Below are positions 53,635 through 63,740 of a stretch of 64,000 bases of DNA, in pieces. The notes beneath the pieces were generated by a model. It did not search any database. It saw only the letters and a program-made list of their open reading frames with translations, and was not told the origin of the DNA. The DNA lies in the NCBI RefSeq assembly GCF_019400985.1, contig NZ_WTFF01000003.1, forward strand, positions 1 through 64,000, in the 5' to 3' direction. Every line of letters begins with the position of its first letter. Position 1 is the first letter of the stretch. The DNA comes from Streptomyces bambusae (lineage in GTDB: Bacteria; Actinomycetota; Actinomycetes; Streptomycetales; Streptomycetaceae). Both the position numbers and the translations under genes were made by a program.

Positions 53635-53709
53635 TCAGCTGCTCGGTACGTCGACCATCAACGCGAGCTCGGGCAGCTCCTCCTCGGGGATCTGCTCGAT
53701 GTCTTCCAT
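53635..53709 (-). CDS. Candidate RiPP precursor peptide, 24 residues
   Basis: Minus-strand ORF read by hand. It starts MEDIEQIPEEE and ends in MVDVPSS, with a very acidic N-terminal half and a short hydrophobic/polar C-terminus. AGGGAG lies six to eight bases before the ATG. A promoter with TTGTGA-17-TAGCGT is placed to start transcription about 50 bases upstream. The HExxH and YcaO genes follow on the same strand. The Asp at 20 and Ser at 23-24 are natural targets for beta-hydroxylation and YcaO heterocyclisation, but this is inferred. It could also be just a translated leader for the HExxH gene. Confidence 0.6.
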   Translation of the reverse strand: MEDIEQIPEEELPELALMVDVPSS

Positions 53710-53766
53710 CCCGATCTCCCTTCCGAAAGGCCGGCTCCACCGCTGTCGGGGACATCCGGCAATGTC

Positions 53767-53795
53767 ACGCTAGGCAGGCCGGCAAGCCCTCACAA
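53767..53795 (-). promoter_or_regulatory. Vegetative-type promoter of the candidate RiPP operon
   Basis: On the minus strand: -35 TTGTGA (53795-53790), 17-bp spacer, -10 TAGCGT (53772-53767). It would give a leader of about 50 bases before the precursor ATG at 53709. The 338-bp gap to the divergent glycosyltransferase gene holds nothing else but the CCCGGGA repeats. Confidence 0.55.
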
Positions 53796-53975
53796 GCGGT
53801 AATCGCGACATCGCACACGTGCTGCCGCCGACGGGGCCGACCCGGTCCACGGCGTGTCCCGCCTGCCCGGACACCCATGCCAGGCCCGGTGGAACGGTCG
53901 TCAACCGCCTGCCGAATAAGGTCTCTTGACGCTTCGTCACATCATGCTGTCGAGTGATGGCATGCCGTGAACCAG

Positions 53976-54004
53976 GCCCGGGACCCGGGACCCGGGACCC
54001 CGGG
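53976..54004. repeat. CCCGGGA tandem/inverted repeat in the 5' region of the GT4 gene
   Basis: Four overlapping CCCGGG palindromes spaced by seven bases (GCCCGGGACCCGGGACCCGG...), closed by CCCGGGC so the ends are complementary. It lies 44 bp before the GT4 ATG and could form a hairpin in the leader. Confidence 0.7.
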
Positions 54005-54047
54005 CGCCTCGCCCGATCGCGGCCCACGAGGAGGAGAAGCCGGAGAG

Positions 54048-55199
54048 ATGCGCCTCGCCTACCTGCATGCCGGAAGCATCCCTTCCGTCTTCGCCAACGG
54101 TGTCCACGTCATGCGCATGTGCGACGCCTTCACCGCCGCCGGCCACGAGGTCACCCTGTACACCCTCCCCGGCTCCCATCCCGCCGACGATCCGTACACC
54201 TACTACGGCGTGCGCCACCGGTTCCCCATCCGCACGGTTCCCGTCCCGGACCACACGCCCTCGGGCTACTGGAAACGCGCCGAACGCGTACGGGCCCTGC
54301 TGGAACGCGACGGCGTGCCGGAGCTCGTCTACGGACGGGACCCCTACAGCCTCTGCGCCGCCGCGGACCTCGCCCCGTTCGTCTACGAGGCCCATCAGCT
54401 GCGCAGGGACCTCGAACCGGCCGGAACCGAACGCGACCTGCTGGCCCGGCCACGGCTCGTACGTCTCGTCACCATCACCCACGCCCTCGCCCACGACCTG
54501 CGGACCACGTACCCCGACCTGGGCGCCCTGCCGATCCTGGTGGCCCCCGACTGCGCCGACCCGGCCGAGCCCACCCCGGACCATCCGCTCCGACAGTTCC
54601 CCGGCCGCCCGGACGTGCCGCGGATCGGCTACGTCGGCCATCTCTACGAAGGGCGCGGCATCGGCCTCGTCCTCCGCCTCGCCCGCCGCTTCCCGGGCCT
54701 CGACTTCCATCTCGTCGGCGGCACCCCCGAGTACCGCGCACGCTGGGAAACGAGCTGCGACCTGTCCAACGTGCACTTCCACGGGCACCGTCCGCCACCG
54801 GAACTTCCCTCCTACTACCGGCACTTCGACGTACTCCTGTCCCCCCACCAGAGCAAGGTCTACACCTGGGGCAAGCTCGACGAGATCGGCCGCTGGACCT
54901 CTCCCATGAAGGTGTTCGAGTACATGGCCCAGGGACTTCCCATGATCGTCTCGGACCTTCCCGTACTGCGCGAGGTCCTGCAGGACCGGGTCAACTGCCT
55001 GCTGCGCCCGCCCGACGACACCGACGCATGGGCTGACGCGCTCACCGAACTGCTCGCGGACGGGTCGCTGCGCCGCAGGCTCGGCGACGAGGCGCGCCGA
55101 CAGCTCCTGGAGCGCTACACCTGGCGCCGTCGCGCCGACTCGGTCCTCGCGGGCCTGCCCCCGGCAGCGCCGGCGGCCACCGGACCCGAGGGCCGCTGA
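54048..55199 (+). CDS. Family 4 glycosyltransferase
   Basis: GT-B fold protein of 383 residues. N-terminal half begins RLAYLHAGSIPSVFANGVH; C-terminal half has GYVGHLYEGRGIGLVL and the donor-binding SPMKVFEYMAQGLPMIVSDLPVLREVL motif with acidic residues placed as in GT4 retaining enzymes. ATG 54048 follows CCGGAGAG; the longer frame back to 53967 is repeat-derived. It is coupled to the next epimerase gene by TGATG, so the two probably act in one glycan pathway. Confidence 0.88.
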   Translation: MRLAYLHAGSIPSVFANGVHVMRMCDAFTAAGHEVTLYTLPGSHPADDPYTYYGVRHRFPIRTVPVPDHTPSGYWKRAERVRALLERDGVPELVYGRDPYSLCAAADLAPFVYEAHQLRRDLEPAGTERDLLARPRLVRLVTITHALAHDLRTTYPDLGALPILVAPDCADPAEPTPDHPLRQFPGRPDVPRIGYVGHLYEGRGIGLVLRLARRFPGLDFHLVGGTPEYRARWETSCDLSNVHFHGHRPPPELPSYYRHFDVLLSPHQSKVYTWGKLDEIGRWTSPMKVFEYMAQGLPMIVSDLPVLREVLQDRVNCLLRPPDDTDAWADALTELLADGSLRRRLGDEARRQLLERYTWRRRADSVLAGLPPAAPAATGPEGR

Positions 55200-56137
55200 T
55201 GCGGGCGGTGGTGACCGGCGCGGCCGGGTTCATCGGCTCCCATCTGTGCGCCCACCTGCTGGCCGCCGGTGACACCGTCGTCGGCATCGACGCGCTCACC
55301 GACTACTACGACCCGGCCCTCAAACAGCGCAACCTGCGCGAGCTGGCACCCCACCCCGCCTTCACCTGCCACCGGCGCGACCTGCTCGCCGCCGACCTCG
55401 ACGCCCTCCTCGACGGGGCGGACGTCGTCTACCACCTCGCGGGCCAGCCCGGTGTCCGGTCCTCCTGGGGTGCCGACTTCGTCCATTGCGCCGACCGCAA
55501 TCTGCTGGCCACGCAGGCCCTGGTCGAGGCGGCCCGCAAGCGTCCCCTGCGCAAGTTCGTCTACGCCTCCAGCTCCTCCGTGTACGGCACCGCGTCCGCC
55601 TTTCCCACCCCCGAGACGGCCTGTCCCCGGCCCGTATCGCCGTACGGCGTGACCAAGCTGGCAGCCGAGCACGTGTGCGAGGTCTACCGCACGGCCTACG
55701 GGCTGCCCAGCGTCTCGCTGCGGCTGTTCACCGTGTACGGTCCCCGCCAGCGGCCCGACATGGCTTTCGCCCGGCTCATCCGTGCCGCGTTGGCGGGCGA
55801 ACCCTTTCCCCTGCACGGCGACGGCGAGCAGACCCGCGACTTCACCTACGTACTCGACGTCGTCACCGCCATGCGGTCCGCCGCCTGCGCCTCGTTCACC
55901 GGCGTGGCCAACATCGGCGGCGGCTGCCCGCTCTCGATGAAGCAGGCCCTCACCACGGTCGAGCAGCTGATCGGACCGGTCACCCTGGACCCGCGGCCGG
56001 AAGGCCCCGGAGAGGCCCGGCACACCGGAGCCGACATCACCCTCGCCGCACGGGAGTTCGGCTACCGGCCCGCGACGGACCTGTACAGCGGGCTGGCCGC
56101 CATGGTCCGGTACGCGACGACGTCCGGGTACCGCTAG
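55199..56137 (+). CDS. NAD-dependent epimerase (UDP-sugar 4-epimerase-like)
   Basis: Extended SDR of 312 residues: GAAGFIGSH cofactor loop, ASSSSVYG and YGVTK catalytic region, RLFTVYGPRQRPDMA substrate loop. It resembles UDP-glucose/glucuronate 4-epimerases. Its ATG shares a base with the GT4 stop. The TAG stop codon lies in the CTAG end of a MITE-like element that follows immediately, so the C-terminus may have been set by the insertion. Confidence 0.88.
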   Translation: MRAVVTGAAGFIGSHLCAHLLAAGDTVVGIDALTDYYDPALKQRNLRELAPHPAFTCHRRDLLAADLDALLDGADVVYHLAGQPGVRSSWGADFVHCADRNLLATQALVEAARKRPLRKFVYASSSSVYGTASAFPTPETACPRPVSPYGVTKLAAEHVCEVYRTAYGLPSVSLRLFTVYGPRQRPDMAFARLIRAALAGEPFPLHGDGEQTRDFTYVLDVVTAMRSAACASFTGVANIGGGCPLSMKQALTTVEQLIGPVTLDPRPEGPGEARHTGADITLAAREFGYRPATDLYSGLAAMVRYATTSGYR

Positions 56138-56302
56138 GGCCTGTCCGGCGGATCATGGCCGGGGCCGCGACGCCTGGCACGGCACCTCGCCGCGTTGCCG
56201 AAACGCCCCAATAGCTCCGCTATCGAGGCGCTCCGGCGCCTTGCGATGCACCGCACCAGACGCCGCGGCCTTTCCGACCCTGATCCGCCGGACAGGCCCT
56301 AG
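56134..56302. repeat. MITE-like long imperfect palindrome, copy 2
   Basis: A 169-bp element with a perfect 22-bp terminal inverted repeat that begins CTAGGGCCTGTCCGGCGG and ends with its complement. The inner core (GACGCCTGGCAC ... GCACCAGACGCCGCGG) is shared with copy 1 at 18897-19073, while the outer arms differ (CCGGCGGATCA here, CGTCAAATTCCCG there). The CTAG at both ends provides the TAG stop codons of the two convergent flanking genes. Confidence 0.85.
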
Positions 56303-57123
56303 CCCTCCAGGTCGGCGGCCAGCGCCAGCGGCTGCCACTCCGCCACCAGCCGCTCGGTGATCTGCTCCCCGGCCCAGACGATCTGCCGCGGGGTCAGGTA
56401 GTCGCGGTAGCCGCCGATGATCCCCCGCCTGGTCTTGTACGACTCGACGTCGTCCGGGCTCCCGGGCCGCAGCTTCTCCGAATCGAGGCTGTCGGACACC
56501 TCCATGGCACGCATCCGGCCGAAACCGCCGAACTCCACGGCTTCCCGTACCGTGTCAGGTGACGGGCAGGGCACACCGCAGAATTCCATGACCCGGGCGA
56601 GCTCTCCGGCGGTGTCGGCCGTCAGCCGCTCGTAGGAGGTCAGCAGGAAACCGTCGGGAACCTCGCGGCGGGCATGCCAGATGTTCCAGAACTCGACGCA
56701 GGTGCGAAGGCTCCCCTCCTCGGCCGTCAGGAAGTCGCCCAGCTCCCCGCTGTAGGGGTGGCCCGGCCGACGGGTGCGCTGGAAGTACTGCGAGACCATG
56801 GTGTCCCGCAGGTCCCTGGTGATGAAGACCACCTTGCGGCCGCGGTACCAGCTCTTGTCCGTGGACAGCTCCTCCGGCGAGCGCCGGGCCACCCGGTCGT
56901 CGTGCCAGAAGGCGATCCGCGGGATGCCCGGTGCGATGTCGGCGAACCCGGTGAGCTGCAGGTCCTTGCAGACCTCCATCGGCAGGCCCCAGCCCGTCGA
57001 AATGGCCTTCGCCATCATGACCCGGAGCCAGGTGCGCCCGCTCTTGGGAAAGGACACGACGACGACGTCGGCGGATTCGCGAGCCTGCCAGAGCCCCGGC
57101 TCGGGCGGGGTGGGGATCGTCAT
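56299..57123 (-). CDS. Sulfotransferase family protein
   Basis: Protein of 274 residues with the PAPS 5'-phosphosulfate loop SFPKSGRTWLR (about 24-34), the 3'-phosphate region VFITRDLRDTMVSQYFQR, and YERLTADTAGELARVMEFCG. It would transfer sulfate to a hydroxyl group, possibly on a glycan made by the neighbouring GT4/epimerase pair. ATG 57123 is chosen; the frame continues upstream without clear homology and no strong ribosome binding site is seen. Its TAG stop lies in the CTAG end of the MITE-like element. Confidence 0.85.
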   Translation of the reverse strand: MTIPTPPEPGLWQARESADVVVVSFPKSGRTWLRVMMAKAISTGWGLPMEVCKDLQLTGFADIAPGIPRIAFWHDDRVARRSPEELSTDKSWYRGRKVVFITRDLRDTMVSQYFQRTRRPGHPYSGELGDFLTAEEGSLRTCVEFWNIWHARREVPDGFLLTSYERLTADTAGELARVMEFCGVPCPSPDTVREAVEFGGFGRMRAMEVSDSLDSEKLRPGSPDDVESYKTRRGIIGGYRDYLTPRQIVWAGEQITERLVAEWQPLALAADLEG

Positions 57124-57356
57124 GGCCGCCAGTGTCCTCGGCCACTGTGCGGCGTACAAGTACACACACTCCCGCCTGAGGCAAGGGGCGGCCGAGCCCA
57201 TCACGGTATCGGCGCCGGGGACGCCGTCCGACGTACGCCCCCGACGGAACGGCCGTCGACCAGGCGGGCCTGGATCCGGACCCGCGCGCCCGGCGGCGCG
57301 GTAGGTCCTGCTGGGCCACAGGGCAATCGTGCTGCACTGCTGACGGTGCGTCGGAA

Positions 57357-57389
57357 AGGTCAGCATGAGGTCAGCAAGAGGTCAGCATG
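57357..57389 (+). repeat. Three 11-bp direct repeats upstream of panD
   Basis: AGGTCAGCATG, AGGTCAGCAAG, AGGTCAGCATG: three head-to-tail units of exactly one helical turn, ending 23 bp before the presumed -35. This spacing is typical of activators that bind in tandem, such as SARP or OmpR-type regulators. The remainder of the 378-bp gap between the sulfotransferase and panD genes shows no gene. Confidence 0.75.
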
Positions 57390-57412
57390 AGTCCTGCAAG
57401 ACCTGGGGACAG

Positions 57413-57441
57413 CTGACCGGACAGGCGAATCGTTGTACGCT
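57413..57441 (+). promoter_or_regulatory. Putative panD promoter
   Basis: -35 CTGACC, 17-bp spacer, -10 TACGCT, giving a leader of about 54 bases to the panD ATG. It lies just downstream of the 11-bp repeats. Confidence 0.4.
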
Positions 57442-57501
57442 GCCGGGACCGCCCTTGACCTGCACGAGCAGGCAGGGAGCAGACACACCGGGAGTTGTTC
57501 C

Positions 57502-57921
57502 ATGCTTCGCACCATGTTCAAGTCCAAGATCCATCGGGCCACCGTCACGCAGGCCGATCTGCACTATGTCGGATCCGTGACCGTCGACGCCGATCTCATG
57601 GAGGCGGCCGACCTGCTGCCCGGGGAGCTCGTGCACATCGTCGACATCGACAACGGGGCTCGGCTGGAGACGTACGTCATCGAGGGCGAGCGCGGGTCCG
57701 GGGTGATCGGGATCAACGGTGCCGCCGCCCACCTCGTGCACCCCGGCGACCTGGTGATCCTCATCAGCTACGCGCAGGTCGAGGACGCCGAGGCGCGCGC
57801 CCTGAAGCCGCGGGTCGTGCACGTCGACCGGGACAACCGGATCGTCGAGCTGGGTGCGGACCCGTCCGCCCCGGTGCCCGGCACCGAGCAGCAGCGCAGC
57901 CCGCACGCGGTCGGCGTCTGA
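57502..57921 (+). CDS. panD: Aspartate 1-decarboxylase
   Basis: Pyruvoyl enzyme of 139 residues making beta-alanine for pantothenate and coenzyme A. Self-cleavage site is Gly24-Ser25 in HYVGSVT; conserved [10 protein letters not shown], the NGAAAHLV loop and [10 protein letters not shown] are present. ATG 57502 has GGGAG eight bases upstream; the upstream in-frame extension from 57433 is not PanD-like. It is followed after four bases by a racemase-like gene in the same unit. Confidence 0.95.
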   Translation: MLRTMFKSKIHRATVTQADLHYVGSVTVDADLMEAADLLPGELVHIVDIDNGARLETYVIEGERGSGVIGINGAAAHLVHPGDLVILISYAQVEDAEARALKPRVVHVDRDNRIVELGADPSAPVPGTEQQRSPHAVGV

Positions 57922-57925
57922 GCCC

Positions 57926-58588
57926 GTGGCTGCGGAGCCGGCGCCGAGCCTGACCCTGCTGCACACCTCCCCGGTGCACGTCCCGGTCTTCGACGCGCTG
58001 CGTGACCGGGATCACCCCGGGGCGGTGCTGCGCCACCTGGTGGCGCCGCAGCTGCTGGACCGGGCCCGCGCCGAAGGGCCGGAGGCGGTCGCCGAGGACA
58101 TCCGGGCGCTGCTCGCCCAGGAGCCGCAGGGAGCCCCCGGCGGGCCGGTGCTGTGCACCTGCTCCACCATCGGCGGGGTCGCGGAGGCGCTCGCGCCCGC
58201 GCTCGGGGTGCCCGTGCTGCGGGTGGACCGGCCCATGTGCGCGGCCGCCGTCCGGCTCGGCCCGCGCATCGAGGTGCTCGCCACGGTGGCGAGCACCCTG
58301 GCTCCCACGGCGGCCCTGATCGAGGAGGAGGCGGGCCCGGAGCCGGTCCGGGTCCGCACCTGGCTGGTCGAGGGCGCCTGGGCGTGCTTCGAGGCCGATG
58401 ACACCGCCGGCTACCTCGCCCTGGTGGCCGCCGCCGCGGACGCCGTCACCGACGCCGACGCGATCGTGCTGGCCCAGGCCTCCATGGCCGGCGCCGCGGA
58501 CCTGGTCACCACCCGGATCCCGGTCCTGGCCAGCCCCGCGCCCGGCCTCGCCGCGGCCTTGGCGGCCCCGGCCCGACGGAAGGCGTAG
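57926..58588 (+). CDS. Asp/Glu racemase-like protein
   Basis: Protein of 220 residues with two half-domains of aspartate/glutamate racemase fold. First catalytic Cys region is VLCTCSTIGGV (about residues 75-85), and the second half has DAIVLAQASMAG where a Cys would normally sit, so the second acid/base Cys appears replaced. It starts (GTG) four bases after panD, suggesting a link to aspartate or beta-alanine metabolism, but it may not be a true racemase. Confidence 0.7.
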   Translation: MAAEPAPSLTLLHTSPVHVPVFDALRDRDHPGAVLRHLVAPQLLDRARAEGPEAVAEDIRALLAQEPQGAPGGPVLCTCSTIGGVAEALAPALGVPVLRVDRPMCAAAVRLGPRIEVLATVASTLAPTAALIEEEAGPEPVRVRTWLVEGAWACFEADDTAGYLALVAAAADAVTDADAIVLAQASMAGAADLVTTRIPVLASPAPGLAAALAAPARRKA

Positions 58589-58616
58589 CCGGGCAGAACG
58601 GGGGAAGGTGGGGCAT

Positions 58617-58811
58617 ATGGCACAGATGGACCAGACCCAGCCTCCGCCGCCCGAGCCCCAGCCCCAGCCCGATCCGGCGCCGAACCCCTTCCCGGACCCC
58701 GAGCCCATCCCGCGGCCGGTGCCCCCGGAGCCGGGCCCCTTCCCGGAACCCGACCCGGTGCCCACCCCGCCGGGACCGCCCCCGATCCCGCAGCCCGGCC
58801 CGTTGAGCTGA
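58617..58811 (+). CDS. Small Pro/Glu-rich protein
   Basis: Peptide of 64 residues, nearly half proline, built of P-x-P-x-P and PEP/PDP repeats after MAQMDQTQ. GGGGAAGGTGG precedes ATG 58617. It has no signal peptide or membrane segment and should be unfolded. It is in the panD unit and followed by a hairpin terminator. Function unknown; similar tiny Pro-rich proteins occur in streptomycetes. Confidence 0.65.
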   Translation: MAQMDQTQPPPPEPQPQPDPAPNPFPDPEPIPRPVPPEPGPFPEPDPVPTPPGPPPIPQPGPLS

Positions 58812-58825
58812 TCGGCGTATCCGCT

Positions 58826-58853
58826 CCCGCTCCCGTGCCCCGCCGGGAGCGGG
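58826..58853 (+). terminator. Terminator of the panD unit
   Basis: Perfect 10-bp stem CCCGCTCCCG with eight-base loop, 15 bp after the Pro-rich gene's stop and 101 bp before the convergent gnd stop. Confidence 0.65.
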
Positions 58854-58954
58854 GCCGACCCGTGCCCGGGGCGCAGTCGGGACATGACGCGGCCGGGGCG
58901 CGTGCTGCTGCCGTGCGCCCCGGCCGTGTCGTGGCGGTCCCGCCGCGTCGTCAG

Positions 58955-61975
<3,021 letters not shown>

Positions 61976-62215
61976 CCCTCGCAGCTGACCCATGCATCTG
62001 ACCTGCGGATCTCCCCCGCGGGCGCGCACCGCCCCGGCCGGCGCGCGCCCACGGGGGAGTAGCCCGGTGCGACGGCCTGCTCGCGGTACGTGAGGGCCCC
62101 CGGGCCGGGTTTGGTCCCGAGCGGGCCGGATCCGTACAGTTCCCCTTTTGGGGACCACCCGCAGGACTTCCGCGACACGCGGGCGCGGACGAGCGATCGA
62201 GGAACGGCAGCGGCC

Positions 62216-63691
62216 ATGACGGTGACCGAAGACAACCAGGCATACGGGCCGGGCATCGACCCCGAGCGCATGGCCGTCTGCCTCAGCGTGCTCGAGGAGC
62301 TCGACAAGATCGAGGTCGACCACCCCGACGCCATCGCCGTCCGCCGCGCCACCGCCGGCATCTACCGCACGGTCAAGCAGCGCCGCCGCCAGGAGCGCCG
62401 CGCCGCGAAGACCGCCAACGACAAGGCCGTCACCGAGGCCACCGCCACCGGTTCCGCGCAGCGCATCGACGACGAGACCGAGGGCATCCTGCCCTCCTCG
62501 GTCACCGAGGCCGGCCGGATCGCCGGGATACTCCAGCGCCCGCGCTCCTGCTACGTCTGCAAGACGCGGTACGTCGAGGTCGACTACTTCTACCACCAGC
62601 TCTGCCCGGACTGCGCCACCGAGAACCGCACCCGGCGCGAGGCCCGCGCCGACCTCACCGGCAAGCGCGCGCTGCTCACCGGCGGCCGGGCCAAGATCGG
62701 CATGTACATCGCGCTGCGGCTGCTGCGCGACGGCGCCCACACCACGATCACCACCCGCTTCCCCAAGGACGCCATCCGCCGCTTCAAGGCGATGGAGGAC
62801 TCGGCGGACTGGATGCACCGCCTGGAGGTCGTCGGCATCGACCTGCGCGACCCGGCCCAGGCCGTGGCGCTCGCCGACCAGGTCGCCGACGCCGGTCCGC
62901 TGGACATCCTCGTGAACAACGCGACGCAGACCGTGCGCCGGCTGCCCACCGCGTACGCGGCGCTGGTCGAGGGGGAGACCGCCCCGCTGCCGGCCGGTGA
63001 GCTCCCCGCCCACCACGTCATCGGCGCCTTCAACTCCGGTGCGGTCGACGGCCTGGCGGCGCTGCCCGTCGGGGTGAGCGGGCTGGAGGCGCAGAAGGTC
63101 GCCGACCTCGCCCTGGTCGCCGGCAACGCCAGCCTCGAACGGCACCTCGACGGCAGCGCCATCGACGCCGGCGGCCTGCTGCCGGACGTCGTCGAGAGCA
63201 ACACCTGGGTGCAGACCATCGACCAGATCTCCCCGGTGGAGCTGCTCGAGACCCAGCTGTGCAACTACACGTCGCCGTTCATCCTGATCAGCAAGCTCCG
63301 GCCGGCCATGGCCGAGGCCGCCCGGCGGGCGGCCAGCGGGCGTGCGTACGTCGTCAACGTCTCGGCGATGGAAGGCGTCTTCAGCCGCGGCTACAAGGGC
63401 GCGGGGCACCCGAACACCAATGCCGCCAAGGCCGCCATGAACATGGTGACGCGGACCAGCGGCCAGGAGATGTTCCAGGCCGACCGCATCCTGATGACCT
63501 CGGTCGACACCGGCTGGATCACCGACGAGCGCCCGCACTTCGACAAGCTGCGGCTGGCCGAGGAGGGCTTCCACGCCCCCCTCGACCTGGTCGACGGCGC
63601 CGCGCGCGTCTACGACCCGATCGTCCGCGGCGAGGCCGGCGAGGACCTGTACGGCGTCTTCCTCAAGGACTACGCCCCCGCCAACTGGTAG
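62216..63691 (+). CDS. SDR-family oxidoreductase with zinc-ribbon-like insert
   Basis: Protein of 491 residues. A helical N-terminus (about 1-95) is followed by CYVCKTRY...LCPDC (two CxxC pairs, about 115-145, probably zinc binding), then a short-chain dehydrogenase domain with TGGRAKIG for cofactor, NNATQ and VVNVSAMEG for the catalytic Ser. At the YxxxK position it reads TNAAK, so the Tyr is Thr and only the Lys remains. The middle of the domain contains a long insert (about 250-335). The reaction is unknown and may not be a standard dehydrogenase. Confidence 0.82.
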   Translation: MTVTEDNQAYGPGIDPERMAVCLSVLEELDKIEVDHPDAIAVRRATAGIYRTVKQRRRQERRAAKTANDKAVTEATATGSAQRIDDETEGILPSSVTEAGRIAGILQRPRSCYVCKTRYVEVDYFYHQLCPDCATENRTRREARADLTGKRALLTGGRAKIGMYIALRLLRDGAHTTITTRFPKDAIRRFKAMEDSADWMHRLEVVGIDLRDPAQAVALADQVADAGPLDILVNNATQTVRRLPTAYAALVEGETAPLPAGELPAHHVIGAFNSGAVDGLAALPVGVSGLEAQKVADLALVAGNASLERHLDGSAIDAGGLLPDVVESNTWVQTIDQISPVELLETQLCNYTSPFILISKLRPAMAEAARRAASGRAYVVNVSAMEGVFSRGYKGAGHPNTNAAKAAMNMVTRTSGQEMFQADRILMTSVDTGWITDERPHFDKLRLAEEGFHAPLDLVDGAARVYDPIVRGEAGEDLYGVFLKDYAPANW

Positions 63692-63703
63692 ACCTCGGAC
63701 GCC

Positions 63704-63740
63704 GGCCGGTGCCTACGCCATGCGGGCGTAGGCACCGGCC
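63704..63740. terminator. Bidirectional hairpin terminator overlapping the HD gene end
   Basis: Perfect 16-bp stem GGCCGGTGCCTACGCC with five-base loop, 13 bp after the SDR stop. The second half lies inside the last codons of the convergent gene, so it can end both transcripts. Confidence 0.8.
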
